From contig OU862930.1 in the NCBI GenBank assembly GCA_917880885.1, forward strand, positions 33,238,040-33,302,039: a stretch of DNA of 64,000 bases, given 5' to 3'. This document shows, piece by piece, positions 1-11,637 of the stretch. Within the stretch, counting starts at the first letter, position 1. Each line of letters begins with the position of its first letter. A program made the translations under genes and the position numbers. A model generated the notes under the pieces. It was not told the DNA's origin. It saw only the letters and a list, made by a program, of their open reading frames with translations, and did no database searches. The stretch is from Limnephilus marmoratus. Lineage: Eukaryota; Arthropoda; Insecta; Trichoptera; Limnephilidae.

Positions 1-13
1 GATATATATTGAC

Positions 14-3000
14 ATATCGACTGCTCCAAGGAAGACTGCAGTAACTCAATATTTGGTGTTTTTGAGTTAGTTACATTTTCGGGTTTTATAATTTTTTATC
101 TATCTGCCAAGAAGACATTTTTAACTCTAACAGTTATACACCGTGAGAAAAACCATTTTAAAAATAGTTGTAAGTCACGAAGTCTTAATTTTTCCATGTA
201 CTAAAGAAGTAAGTTGAGTTACTGCGCTTTTCATCGGAATTTTTTTTTCGTGTGTGGTCGTAAGTCAGACTTACTTCTTTTTTCCATGGAGAAATATCGA
301 TATTATCATTTGAATTGCGATTGACGGTTAAAGTTACAGTAATTGCGGTTTGCCTATTGTAGTGATTAAATTGAAAAATATAAAGATAATTGTACCGTGA
401 AAGTGTTAAACATGAAAATTTCCAGTAGGACTGTCAAAATAATAGCTAATGGTATAGCATTATCGTCTACAATGCAGTCTGGTAAGTCTAAACATATCTC
501 AGACATAACTTAAAATTTTCTGCATTTAATTCTAATGCCCCAAAAATTGGCTTGTGAATTCTTATTTTGTACATGTTGTTTGTTCAGATTATAATAAATT
601 ATTAGTCTACTTCTGATGAATTATTAGGTCCCTATAGAGATCAGCAGTATTTTAGTGGAGTGAACTCTGATGCGATTGGAAGCCTACTGCAAGTAATAAT
701 TCAAGACCTATAGAATTGAGTTGTTGTAGACCAACTTTCCCTGATTTCATGTTGCTTTTCATTGAGGAAACAGGATTGTTCTATTGTGCTACTAAAACAA
801 CTGAAAAATATGTAAAAAATGAAAACATTTTCAAGTACTTCAAGTGAATAGAAATGTTTTTCTTCAAAATATATTTGGTGATGTAAAATGGGATCAGATT
901 AAAAATGAAACTGCTAAATGCAAGAATACTTTGCACGAAGAATCACGAAAAAAATATTCACAGCATTCTGGAAAATATGAAGTCATGCCATGCAGTGGAA
1001 TTTTATTGGTCAACACGTGGAATTAGTGCCGAAACCAATTACGGTTGCAAACCGTGATAACTGTTTTTGCAAACATCGGGGATATCTGATAGAATGGTAG
1101 CTACTACATGTGGAAAAATTGACGAAACAGGTGCAGTAATGCTTGATCAGCGTGGGATACATCTCACAAGATCTAATCAAATTCTACCTGAATTCGAACA
1201 CATTCAAGCCTTTCTTGTAGTGGATACATACTATATCAGGAAATCATCGAAGAAGCTTTACCTATAAAGAGATCTGAACATTTAGAAAATGTACAGACTG
1301 TATGTAGATTTGCAGAAAGAAAGAAGCATTGAAACATCTGCTACTCTGAGACACTGCTTTTGACTTCCATAATAATTATGCTAAAAAAGACCAGTGTGCG
1401 AAATTTATAATAGCCACTGATGAAGAAAAAGTACTGTTTAAAGATGCTTATGAAACACACCGGAAAAATAAACTTCAGGGCAGGGTCTTAAAAGACTCGG
1501 ATAAAGAGAATGCTGGAATTAATTTGTAGCTATGCGTAGCAGTATTTGACTTGCAAAACGTTCTATAGATACCTCATTCAGTGAGTAGGTTTTACTAGAA
1601 AAGAAAAGTACGCAATATACAATTTCACCATATATGATACATATAGGAAAGAAACAGGGCCACTGCTTTATTTGGTATGAAACAGAAGGAAAAAGATGTG
1701 CCAATGAAATCGCTACATGTTTACACAAAATTTTAACTTCAGTTCAACAAAAGAGTATAAATAAGTAAAGTTATATTCTATTCGGATAATTGCAGTGGAT
1801 AAAACCGAAACCGACATGCGTTTTCCATGTTAGAATGTGCCGCACGAACCCTCAAAATCAATGAAACGCATCGTTTTATGAAGAAAGGACACACTAAAAA
1901 CGAGAGTGATTCTATGCACGCCACAATAGAAAATGCAAGGAAAGGGAAAACTATTTACGTGCCTGAACAATGGGTTATCTACTGGAAGTGTATATAATGT
2001 ATGGTTACATGGAAGAACCCATAACCTTCATTTTAGAAAAACGGACAAGAGGCAGGCGGCTGGACAGATTAATTCAAGATGTTGCTGTGTTTAATCAAAA
2101 ACCAAACCTCGATAAACTTTTATGGGTATTGCTTTGACAATACCTATGCATGTTCTAAATTAAACTTAAACACTTGATTGAATAATGCAATTGTTTATTT
2201 ATTTAATAATTATAATGAAAACAATAGCGCGTTAAAAAATACACCGAACTGTGTTGATTGTTTTACCGGGGTACGCTTGTTGGTTCCCGAAACTGTTTAT
2301 TTTCCTGGCAACCAACAAGCGAAAGTGATTGATATTTTTCGAATTAATTTTCAAATTATATTAAGTTTCAGGCCGTTTCACTGAACCGCGGTAAGTACTA
2401 CACACCTTGTAAAGTACGCAGGTCGTCACAGCTCTGCTAGCATTATGCGATATTCCAAAGACCATAATTTCTATCTTTCACTAAATTCTTCCGTTGAAGA
2501 AACCGCCATTGGACATTCTAACGCCAGAGATGGGGTGTCTGATGATTCAGAAATCGAATGAAACTTTATAATGTTCTTTTCCTTCTTTAATTTTCTTAAA
2601 TGACTTAAGAATCTCTTTTATTTTATGCAAGTAACATTTTCTAAACAAATATATTATTTTTTCAGTTGATCGAACTAAAAATGTTTTTTATATTGTTGTT
2701 TATAACACTGAGACACCATAACTATTGAAAAACTCTAAACTGTGTATTCTTATTGTCTATAAAAGATGTTTTTTTTACTGTTAAAATAAAGCAGCTCGTC
2801 GTAACTTCTATAATTTGTTTAATTTTTCCCTGTAACAAAGAAGTAGCTCAACATACTACCCATTGAAATTATATAAACTCCGAGGAAAAGAGTAGTAAGT
2901 CCCAAAACCCTTCAAATTGGTGCAAATTCGAGGAAAATACTAAGAAAATATTAAGTAGTTAGAAAGAGTATTAACAAGCGAAACTTATTCAATTTAAATA

Positions 3001-3111
3001 AAATTCATAACCCTCATCTAAGATTATGCAGAATTTTTTGAACTTTAAAATCGCTCTCCTGAAAAATGACAAAAAGTGAGTTACTGCAGTCTTACTTGGA
3101 GCAGTCGATAT
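14..3111 (+). mobile_element. 3.1-kb TIR DNA transposon, degenerate
   Basis: A near-perfect inverted repeat of about 31-35 bp bounds this block: positions 14-48 (CGACTGCTCCAAG...GCAGTAACTCA) match the reverse complement of 3077-3111. ATAT sits outside both ends (14-17 and 3108-3111), compatible with a 4-bp target duplication, although ATAT is itself palindromic. The interior is AT-rich and holds a broken transposase-like ORF. The superfamily is not clear to me. The element is too decayed to be active. Confidence 0.75.
844..2010 (+). pseudogene. transposase-like ORF remnant inside the TIR element
   Basis: Broken reading frames translate in order to KDAYETHRKNKLQGR-like sequence (about 1440-1490), GKKQGHCFIWYETEGKRCAN (about 1650-1710), YSDNCSG-stop-NRN (about 1780) and GHTKNESDSMHATIENARKG (about 1890-1945). 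These motifs recall a family of insect proteins, annotated as uncharacterised or transposase-like, that carry SDNCGGQN and GHTQNE-type signatures. Several stops and frame changes separate them, so no full protein is made. The assignment rests on remembered motif similarity, not on a database search. Confidence 0.55.
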
Positions 3112-3113
3112 AA

Positions 3114-3616
3114 GTACACTTAAAATTCTTTACTGTTCGCTGGTTCGCCCTCATTTTGAATATGCTAGTGTCATTTGGTCTCCTTTCTATGCTGTCCACA
3201 TTTGTCACATCGAATCCGTATAACATCGTTTCCTAAGAGGATTTTTTGTTTTTTTTAAGTTTCTTTATTCTTTGAATTGTTCGTTACATGAATTGTGGAT
3301 ATTTCGAATTGCTTGGAGGTTGGGTCTTGAAAGAGGCGAGTACTCATATGATGAAATTGAACACATTTTAAACATTTCTTCTTTAGAAAAACGTAGAAAG
3401 GACTCTGATCTAATTTGCATATTTAAACTTATCAACAGTATTTCTGATACACCTGCATTGTTACAACTCATCCAGTTTAACATCCCTTCCCGTAGACTCC
3501 GAAATAATGAATTGCTGTTCCTCAATCAACATTCTACTAATTATGGATACCATTCTCCCTTATCCAGAATGTCGAGACTTGTCAACGCAAGTCAAAGCAT
3601 TGATTTTTTGGTGTAA
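3114..3616 (+). pseudogene. non-LTR retrotransposon RT C-terminal fragment
   Basis: Translation gives YCSLVRPHFEYASVIW followed, after a stop and a frame change, by a long open stretch ending in LVNASQSIDFLV. The 'SLVRP.FEYAS.IW' segment is the conserved thumb or C-terminal region of Jockey/CR1-like reverse transcriptases. Only the last third of ORF2 is present. It starts immediately beside the right end of the TIR transposon, so that element may have landed in this LINE. Confidence 0.7.
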
Positions 3617-3812
3617 AACTAAATGACTTTCAGCAGTCGATACACAATTTAAATGCTTCTTCATGCTTTAACTTGTAGCGTCTTCTATATGTACTTTTTA
3701 CATTTTATATTGTCATTGCTATTAATTTATATGTGCTCTCCCTCCACTGTCATCTCTGTTTTTTTATTTGTGTTATTATTATGTTTTTAATGGACTGTTG
3801 TCCGTAAATTAA

Positions 3813-4521
3813 CCCATTGGCCACAGAATTGATGAGCTAAAAAGTTGGCCTTCACCACTGAATTAATTTTGTACCAAAAATTGAAAACTTGCATTGGTGT
3901 ACTAAATCTATTGTTACTCTTGAACCGTATATTCAAATGAAATAATTTCTTTAAATTTGTTTACATATTGGATTAGGGTAAAGAAAAACATAAAAATATA
4001 TATTTTTTAAAATTTTAAAATATGTTTAAATAAGGTTACAAATATAACCTTCCCTTTTTCGTCAGTTTTTTTCCACATTTTTATTCAAAAAGTTACAAAA
4101 AAACATAGGATTCTTAAATCGAACAATAATAATTTTTGATTTTTATATACATGTATACTAATAACTATTAAAATAATTGTCTATGATAGTCCTCAAAGCA
4201 ATCAGGGACGTTCAGGGTCACTACCAAAAGCCTAGAACCACTCGCATTTTCGAAGAAATTAAATGGCGGCTGGCTGCATACAAAACTTGGAACACAAATA
4301 TCAGGGAAAAAACATAAGAAACATATTATTGCCAATTTTATGAAATTAATGATTAATTATCTACAAAGTGTTCGGCATTTAAAATTTTATTGAAAAATGT
4401 CAGTATTGTGCTCGTTTTCCGTTTTTTGACGAACCTACTCGAGCCCGTCAGCGTGCCGGGGTTTGTGGTTCAGTACCTGAGTCGCACACCCGGCAGGCTG
4501 TCGGGGTTTGTGGCCAATGGG
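3813..4521. mobile_element. piggyBac-type MITE (TTAA target)
   Basis: TTAA (3809-3812) precedes CCCATTGGCCACA and the mirror-image TGTGGCCAATGGG is followed by TTAA (4522-4525). TTAA duplication with a TIR starting CCC is the signature of piggyBac elements. The 709-bp interior has no transposase. Positions 4440-4510 hold a GC-rich subterminal stretch with two GGGGTTTGTGG motifs. Confidence 0.8.
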
Positions 4522-4834
4522 TTAATAAATAAAACCATCTGTTTTGTATTTCTGCAAAGATACTTTAGTTGGAAAGTGTTCTAATATCGCTTTACCAACA
4601 TATTTTAAAGGAAAATATTTAATTTGAACGTGATTTCGGCAAATGCAGTTAGAACCTTATGCAATGAATTATCATGCCCTTGTTGGTTGCACATGGTTCT
4701 ATCTCCATGTTTCGGTATGTTCCAAAATGGTAAGTATACGTCATAGGTACATATTTTTTAATTAAAATACTTTGTACAAGATACAACCTCAAAATAAGAA
4801 AAAAAAATATTACAAGAAAAAGGCCATTTTTTTT

Positions 4835-5190
4835 TACTCAGGGCCTGTGTCATCTTTGGTCTGGAAGGAAAGAGGGAGGTCTGGAAAAGGAAAAAGGTAT
4901 GAGGGGTATCCCTCCTATCGCGGTGCAAGGCCATGGGTCGAGAGAGTCCGGCAGGAGAGATCTAGGTTAGGTTCCTCTCAACCTGTCTCCCTGTCCGGCC
5001 CACCACACAAAAGGTGAGTAAACGCACTCGCCGCTAAGACCTAGACAAACGTCACTCCATGAACTCGGCCACCTCTGCTAAGTCATCAAACGTAGCTAAA
5101 ACGTCACTCAAGGTGACCTATGGTAGCAGTATCGGTTATTTAATAAATGGTTCCCCGGGCGGCGGTACGCATACCCGCCTCGCAGATGGC
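4835..5190 (-). mobile_element. LINE 3'-end fragment (reverse orientation)
   Basis: The block runs from the CTCAGGGCCTGTGTCATC motif through a purine-rich stretch to a GC-rich segment with 'GGGCGGCGGTACGCATACCCGCC'-like sequence. Related sequence ends LINE pieces at 7975-8325 and 61560-61935 and the LINE inside the hAT element (26030-26112). It has no coding potential. Confidence 0.5.
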
Positions 5191-5401
5191 TAAAAATTGT
5201 TGCAAACTTTGACACCTCGTATCTCAGAACAAGATAGAGTGAAGTTAGAACCCTGTCCAACTAAAGTGACGATTTTATCTCTAGTTATGAGATCTAAATG
5301 ATATTAGATTAGAACAAGCAGCCAATCATTGGATTATGTCATGTTCGTAGGTAACTAATTATTGAATAATCTACGAAATATTACAAATACTCAATTATAT
5401 C

Positions 5402-5923
5402 GACTCCAGATACTAATATCTACAGCCTGTATGTCGGACGAATATCTACAGCTCATACGTTGAACTAATATCTACGAACTTCAGAGTGTTGACTAATATC
5501 TACAGAGTGTAGGTCGGACGAATATCTATGACGGTCCTAGTGTTAACTAATATCTACAGAGCGTAGGTTGGACTAATCAGCTAAATGTGTCCAATAGTCC
5601 GATATTAGGGATTTTTACATACATACATACATAAATTAAGTTTTTCAAACTGCATACGCAATATTACGTTATTCCAATATGCTATACATAATTGCAAATC
5701 CATCCTCTGCCAGTGCTGAAGAATTCGTCAACACTTTGGTTCTCATAGATATTAGTCAGCAGTTTGAGCTGTAGATTTGTAGATATTCGTCAACACTTTG
5801 GTTCTCATAGATAATTAGTCAACAGTTTGAGCTGTAGATATTCGTCAACACTTTGGTTCTCATAGATATTAGTTCGATTTTTTCAGTTTTTGGAATTCCT
5901 GTAGATATTAGTAGACGCCTTTG
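5402..5923 (+). mobile_element. foldback-like element, family 1, copy 1
   Basis: A 522-bp element whose two arms are built of repeated ~13-bp motifs. The left arm carries about six CTAATATCTACAG variants and the right arm about six of the reverse complement CTGTAGATATTAG. The ends are ACTCCAGATACTAATATC and its partner GATATTAGTAGACGCC. ATTATATC flanks both sides (5394-5401 and 5924-5931), an 8-bp match that extends to 9 with one mismatch. Modular subrepeat TIRs with a 9-bp duplication resemble Foldback/Mutator-type elements. The middle contains (CATA)n. Confidence 0.8.
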
Positions 5924-5938
5924 ATTATATCCACCTAA

Positions 5939-6214
5939 GGGGTCGTCCATTAATCACGTGATGTTTTTTTAGCAGATTTTAACCCCCCCCCCCCCCCCCC
6001 ATTGGTGATATGTGGTGAGGTTTTAGACAAACCCCCCCCCCCCCCACCCCCAAAATCACGTGTATTTTTTTAGTACAAAGTATTTTGAAATTTTCAGAAT
6101 ATTATCACGAAAAATAAATACACGTGATATCTCATTTTACCCCCCCCCCCCTTCGTGATTTTTTCCGAACCCCCCCCCCCCCTTTCGAGCCTCACGTGAT
6201 TAATGGACGACCCC
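5939..6214. mobile_element. palindromic MITE, GGGGTCGTCCATTAATCACG family
   Basis: Perfect terminal repeats GGGGTCGTCCATTAATCACG / CGTGATTAATGGACGACCCC enclose C-tracts of 10-18 bases. TAA lies on both sides (5936-5938 and 6215-6217), a Harbinger-like 3-bp target. A second copy is at 51783-52056. It starts only 8 bp right of the foldback duplication. Confidence 0.75.
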
Positions 6215-6323
6215 TAATAGATAACATCAGTAAAGAGCGCGGCGAGCGAATCCGTGTGCCTAAAGTTAACTCAATATTGCCAATCCAACAAAAACTTTCT
6301 AATGCAGAACTTTTGAATGAATA

Positions 6324-6560
6324 CTAGCTGGTTCCCGGCATGCGTTGCAATGCTACACTCAAAGAAATACATTGTTTCTCCTTTCCCGTGCGTCCCCGTT
6401 CCCCTCCCGCGTCCCCTTCCTAGCTAGCAGCATAAATTATAGCCTATTTGTTATTCTGAAGTATGACCTATATTATTGTAAAGTTTCATTAAAATCCTTT
6501 CAGTAGTTTTTGCGTGAAAGAGTAACAAACACACGAACACACGTACATCCACCCTAACTT
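6324..6560 (-). mobile_element. Helitron 3' end (reverse orientation)
   Basis: CTAGCTGGTTCCCGGCATGC read in reverse is the hairpin-plus-CTAG terminus shared with the Helitrons ending at 23502 and 28613. The sequence continues through the C-rich CCCGTGCGTCCCCGTTCCCC block and a 'TTTCAGTAGTTTTTGCGTG' segment. The 5' end is not recognisable. Confidence 0.6.
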
Positions 6561-6579
6561 TCACTTTTAAACCCTGGAA

Positions 6580-7290
6580 GCGTTTAACCAGCCAGCGGAC
6601 GAAAATCCACATTTCGTCGAAAGTTGTTCTTCCGATCGTGCAGGGCGGTTACAATGAGAAAGATGAATTATTCTCCGTACCAGCTTTTTTAAATTATAAC
6701 TCAATATCGAATTTATTTCAACCCAAATTAGCTTTAATTTATACCTTCATCCAAAAATGCTGAAAGGCGTGATGATAAAACTATTAAAATAATGTACTTT
6801 TTATAGTTATTTTTTGATTATAAGGATTTATAATTTTTCAATAATGTCTAAATTTAATAAGAATGTTAAAAAATCTGAAATATATTAGTTTTGTAAGTGC
6901 GCAAATAAATACACAAATGGACCAATTTTCGTCAAGAAACACAAGTACGTACATATTTTTTAATGATTTTATTGAAACTAAAATTAAAATTCTAATACAT
7001 AACTCTGCTAGATAATGTATTGATTTATTTTACTGCATGATTACATTATTTGTAATGGGTGTGGTATAATACAAAAACTTTTTTGAAAATTTAACAAATC
7101 TGCCAACGACCTATGGAATAACCTTATTATACTAAAAATTAAAAAAAATTCTAAAAATTTATTACATAACTTCACTAGATAAAAGAACAATCTTTCGAAA
7201 TCCATTTATAATTTTTTGTGGAAAAGAGTCAATACGTCTAAAAACTTTTTTGAAAATGACGTGTTTCCGGCTTTTTCTGGTAATGCCCTA
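6580..7290 (+). repeat. unclassified ~700-bp dispersed repeat, copy 1
   Basis: Starts with TTTAACCAGCCAGCGGACG and ends near GGCTTTTTCTGGTAATGCC. It is collinear with 14817-15505 over its whole length, including the GATCGTGCAGGGCGGTTACA block. No long ORF, no clear TIR, no poly-A. The family is unknown to me. Confidence 0.65.
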
Positions 7291-7974
7291 TTAAGGCTAG
7301 CAGATTATTTAATAGTGACCAGCTGCCAACCCTGCACAAATCTCAAGTATGCCAATTAACTGCATTAGGGAGCCACCTCTGGGCTGAAGCCCCAAAATAC
7401 TTATTAAACCTTTTTTTATTTTTAATAGAGATATATAATTGTACAGGGGAGTTATATAAATTACATATCGGTAAAGAAATTATTTAAAAATTGCAATCTC
7501 ACCAAAGAAGAAGCTAGTTCTTGTGCTTGATGAGCGAGTTACACTAATTATTATAACTGAAATAGAATAACATTATGCAATAGGTAAGTATATAATAGAA
7601 TCAATTGAGACTTCTGGATCATCTATATGTGTAGGTGTACATACATAGGATACGGTTACATACTAAAATATTGTCCACTTAGGAGAAATTCGAAAAATTT
7701 AAATAAAATAGAGATGAATATAGATTAAAAATAAATAGAAAGAAAGAGAAAAACAGGTAATTATTTAGTTAATTATTCCTGATGAAGTGTAGCTTCAGTT
7801 TGAGTTTCAGTTTATTAATGTCTTTGTTTTTTATTTACCTACTTAATTATTTTATTTATTTATTTATTTATTGGGCATTTACATATTAAATACAAATTAC
7901 ATTTATAACAACAGTATAACACAAATTAAAAGATTATAACACAAACAAAATATACAAAAAAAAGCATAAAAAAT
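7291..7974 (+). other. LINE scrap followed by featureless AT-rich DNA
   Basis: Positions 7318-7405 are a LINE scrap resembling 25240-25320: CTGCACAAATCTCAAGT..., translating around GSHLWAEAPKYLL. From about 7410 to 7974 I see only AT-rich sequence with (TTTA)n near 7850. Confidence 0.5.
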
Positions 7975-8325
7975 TTGGGAGCAGGGAATGGGTACAGCCG
8001 CCCCGGGAACCTTTATTGGATAACCAACACCTCTGCCGTAGATCACCCCAAGTGGTTCGCTACGTTTAGTGATTTAGCAGCGGATGCCCGGGTTCATGGG
8101 GTGAGGTTGGTCTAGGTCTTGGAGGCGGATGACCAGGACATACTGAACCCCAGATTCCTACCCACTCCTTAAACCCTTTTCCTTCCCAGAACTCTCCTCT
8201 CCTTCCTTTCCTTAAAAAAAACCCTCCACACAGCATCCTCAAAGATGACATAGGCCCTGAGGAAAATTATTTTCCTCAGGGCCCCCTGTGTGGAGCTCAT
8301 GTAAAAAAATAAATAAAGCATAAAC
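7975..8325 (+). mobile_element. LINE 3' untranslated end with poly-A
   Basis: A GC-richer stretch ends in a hairpin (GGCCCTGAGGAAAAT / ATTTTCCTCAGGGCC, 8252-8284) and CTGTGTGGAGCTCATGTAAAAAAATAAATAAAG. The same hairpin and tail end the LINE inserted in the hAT element at 26050-26110, so this is a 5'-truncated copy of that family. Confidence 0.65.
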
Positions 8326-8456
8326 CCAATATAATAAATTAGAATAGGTATATCAAATGCTAATTCCAGATTGATGACGATGACTTTAGAGGACTCGTAA
8401 GTATAATTCATATACCTACGAGCACAAAAACTTTTACTTAATGACTACATAGTTGT

Positions 8457-9026
8457 ATGCTTTTATCCGACAATAATACCACAGAGGAGATCCAGAAGCG
8501 CATAGTGAACGCAAATCGCTGTTATTTCCGCCTACAAAACCAATTAAAGTCCAGACTACTGTCCAGAAACACGAAGATATTAGTGTACAAAACACTTATC
8601 AGACCAGTACTTACGTACGCAGCTGAGACTTGGGTACTAACTAAGAGGAATGAGCGAGCACTGGACGTTTTTGAAAGAAAAATTTTGAGGCGCATCTTCG
8701 GACCGGTTCTAGAAAATGGATTTTGGCGCAGACGTTATAACAATGAGCTCTATACTTTGTTTAGGGAGCTAAACGTCGCAAAATTTATAAAATTGGGAAG
8801 ACTTCGGTGGCTGGGTCATGTGGAGAGAATGACCGAGCATCAAGCACCAAAGTCCCTGCTGAACTCAAGACCAATAGGGCGAAGGAGCCTGGGAAATCCA
8901 AGACTAAGATGGAGTGACAACGTCCTCAAAGACATATCTATGTTGGAGCTTCCAAACTGGAGAGAGCTGGCACAAAACCGATATGAGTGGAGGAAGACTC
9001 TTGAGGAGGCCAAGACCCACCAGGGG
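8457..9026 (+). pseudogene. RTE-type LINE, ORF2 C-terminus, interrupted
   Basis: An open frame of about 190 codons reads LVYKTLIRPVLTYAAETW, then LGRLRWLGHVERM, then WRKTLEEAKTHQG. These are landmarks of the C-terminal end of RTE-clade retrotransposons. The fragment is 5'-truncated. At codon THQG a foldback element (9027-9456) has entered; the expected continuation (GGTTATAGAGCCAATAGTGATG) resumes at 9462. This is the best-preserved coding piece in the left 15 kb, but it is not a host gene. Confidence 0.8.
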
Positions 9027-9456
9027 GGAGGCGTCTACTAATATCTACAGGAATTCCAAAAACTGAAAAAATCGAATTAATATCTATGAGAACCAAAGTG
9101 TTGACGAATATCTACAGCTCAAACTGCTGACTAATATCTATGGGAACCAAAGTGTTGACGAATATCTACAGCACTGGCAGAGGTTGGATTTGCAATTATG
9201 TATAGCATATTGGAATAACTTAATATTGCGTATGTAGTTTACAAAACTTAATTTATGTATGTATGTATGTAAAAATCCCTAATATCGGACTATTGGACAC
9301 ATTTAGCTGATTAGTCCAACCTAAGCTCTGTAGATATTAGTTCAACCTACGCTCTGTAGATATTAATCAACACTCTGAAGTTCGTAGATATTAGTTCAAC
9401 ATATGAGCTGTAGATATTCGTCAGACATACAGGCTGTAGATATTAGTAACTGGAGT
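9027..9456 (-). mobile_element. foldback-like element, family 1, copy 2 (inverted)
   Basis: A 430-bp reverse-complement relative of 5402-5923, with the same ends (GGCGTCTACTAATATCTACAG and GATATTAGTAACTGGAGT), core (CCAATAGTCCGATATTAGGG in reverse) and subrepeats. CACCAGGGG (9018-9026 and 9457-9465) is an exact 9-bp target-site duplication cut into the end of an RTE ORF. This fixes the element boundaries independently of any model. Confidence 0.85.
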
Positions 9457-9465
9457 CACCAGGGG

Positions 9466-10984
9466 TTATAGAGCCAATAGTGATGATGAGTTGTATACTT
9501 TTAGAATACGAACAATAACAATAAAAAATAACAAAAAACAAAAGAAAATCGAAATGAAATAAAATGATTACCTACTCATTCATTATTTACATCTAAAAAA
9601 TGGTGGACTAATTTGGCTTTAAATGTATCGAAGTTTAAGTTAAATATGTCAGCAATATCAAGTAAAATTAAAATAGGTATTTAGTTTAGACCATTCCTAC
9701 TCTAATGTAAACATGTAGGTACCTCTAAAGTAACTGTGTAAAGATAAAGCAATTAGATTCATTTGCTAAGTCCCCGCCTTTGTATCCAGTGTAATTAATT
9801 TTCATAATAATTTCGATATTAAAATATGTAATTAATTTAGACCATTCCAACTCCAATGTAAACATGTATCCCTTCAAAGAGCAATAAAAAATACCATACT
9901 TCATAAATATAATAACGATTTGACAATAAAATTAGGTCATTAGTACCTAACTCATATTACTTGTAAGGTTTTTCCCTAATCATCATTGAAGTGAGCTGTA
10001 AACCCAATGTAATTAGCTTACTGGAATTACCAAAATATTTAGAAATTCCATAGTGTAACACGACTTAGCAACAAATATAATTATTATACCTAATTGATTA
10101 AAATCCCTGTAGACAACCCCTCCCCCCCTCCCTATAGGTTGTGTATATAAACCGTAGACTAAGAAATATTTGTACCAGTCTGAAGATGGCTTTAACGAGC
10201 TAAAGCCGGTTACAGTCGAATAAAATTAAGTGGAATAAAGTTTATATTCGTTTTATTATAATACATCAGCAATATCAGTTTTGATTGCCCAATCTACGTA
10301 TTCTTTCTATCACAGAATTCATTGTAAAGTTATTGCTGTAAAATAAAATATTCCGCCTAGTGTATTTTGGAGGTATATATGTAAGGATGACAAGTTTATA
10401 GCGTCAGGGCAGTCCAACCTTGAATGAACAATTTTATATAATAAGAGGAGATCACATATGTTTCGCCTTTCAGATAATTACTATAAGTTTAGTTTACTGC
10501 GTAAATTGACATAATTGATTTCAAGAATAGGTATATACCTTTGAAATTAATAAAACGTAAAAATTTATTTTGAATTTTTTCAATTTGTAAACAATGAGAG
10601 TTGAAATGAGGACACCAAATGCTTGAATTGTATTCAACCGGACTTCTAACCAGAGAAGTGAATAATAATAAATTTTTATTTTTTTATTTATTAAATTTGA
10701 ATATAATTACATCTAATACAATATAAAGATATGGGTAGTCCCACAAAGCTGTAACAGATCAGCTTGTGTGTAGGTTCTACCGTATAATATTATTAAATAA
10801 CACAAATTAGCTTAAGTTACAATATTAATACATAATAAAAGATTTAGGATAGATAAATGTGTTGTTCATTTATTAACCACTTTTTTGTCAGTTTAGGGCA
10901 GGGTTCCTCATTATTTTTTAAATTAATGTTTTGAGTCAACATGTTATAGATCAAAGGTATCATATATTCGAGCGTTCTGGTACC
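9466..10984. other. intergenic AT-rich repeats, no gene
   Basis: After about 35 bp of LINE 3' sequence the DNA is AT-rich. GACCATTCC(A/T)ACTC(C/T)AATGTAAACATGTA occurs twice, near 9690 and 9840. A CTGAAGATGGCTTTAACGAG hairpin at 10190-10235 precedes AATAAAATTAAGTGGAATAAAG and resembles the end of a retroelement. No coding region is seen. Confidence 0.45.
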
Positions 10985-11046
10985 ATGCTTCATCATCATC
11001 ATCATCATCATTATCATCATCATTATCATCATTTTCATTATCATCA
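10985..11046. repeat. (ATC)n microsatellite
   Basis: About twenty imperfect ATC/ATT triplets in a row (TCATCATCATCATCATCATT...). Its reverse strand is open in one frame as a run of Met/Ile, which is only a repeat translation. Confidence 0.85.
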
Positions 11047-11627
11047 TTACATAGTATAAAATGAAGTCACTCAAAATGGATGTGCGCGTTAATCTTTTAA
11101 ACTACGCAACGGATTTTCATACGGTTTTCACCAATGGATAGAGTGATTGAAGAGGAATGTTTATATGTATAATACATGTAAATTATATTAGAGAAAAGCC
11201 GAGAAATTCAAAGATGAAAAATATATTTGTGCGATTTAAAACGGCTGGCGGGTTGTACTATAGTCACTTTTGAAATTTGTTCTACGGAAGAAATTGGAAA
11301 ATAGATTTCCTAAAGTAAGTAGGTATTTGATTTGAAATATTTTATTTGATGAAGTCGCTCAAAATGTAGGTATGTGCGCATAGATCTTTTAAACTACCCA
11401 ACGGATATTCACGCGGTTTTCACCAATAGATTGAGTGATTCAAGAGGAAGGTTTATATGTATAAAAACATGCTTATTATAGTAGAGAAAAGTCGAAAAAT
11501 TCAAATATTCAATTCAGGCAGCGGGCAGCGAGCAGTTGGCAAGCGGGTAGGTACTATGGATTTTATAAAGGTTGGGTAATGGCGTTGTGTTTCGTTAGCC
11601 ACAGCAACGTGTGGCCGGGTCTGCTAG
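11047..11627 (+). mobile_element. Helitron, non-autonomous
   Basis: Ends with GCCACAGCAACGTGTGGCCGG plus TCTGCTAG, followed by host T (11628), a lepidopteran Helitron 3' terminus with a GCCAC/GTGGC hairpin. The 5' part begins near TATAAAATGAAGTCACTC. The ~130-bp segment starting GATGAAGTCGCTCAAAATG is present twice (about 11060 and 11348), so the element carries an internal tandem duplication or two joined copies. Confidence 0.65.
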
Positions 11628-11637
11628 TATTTGATAT

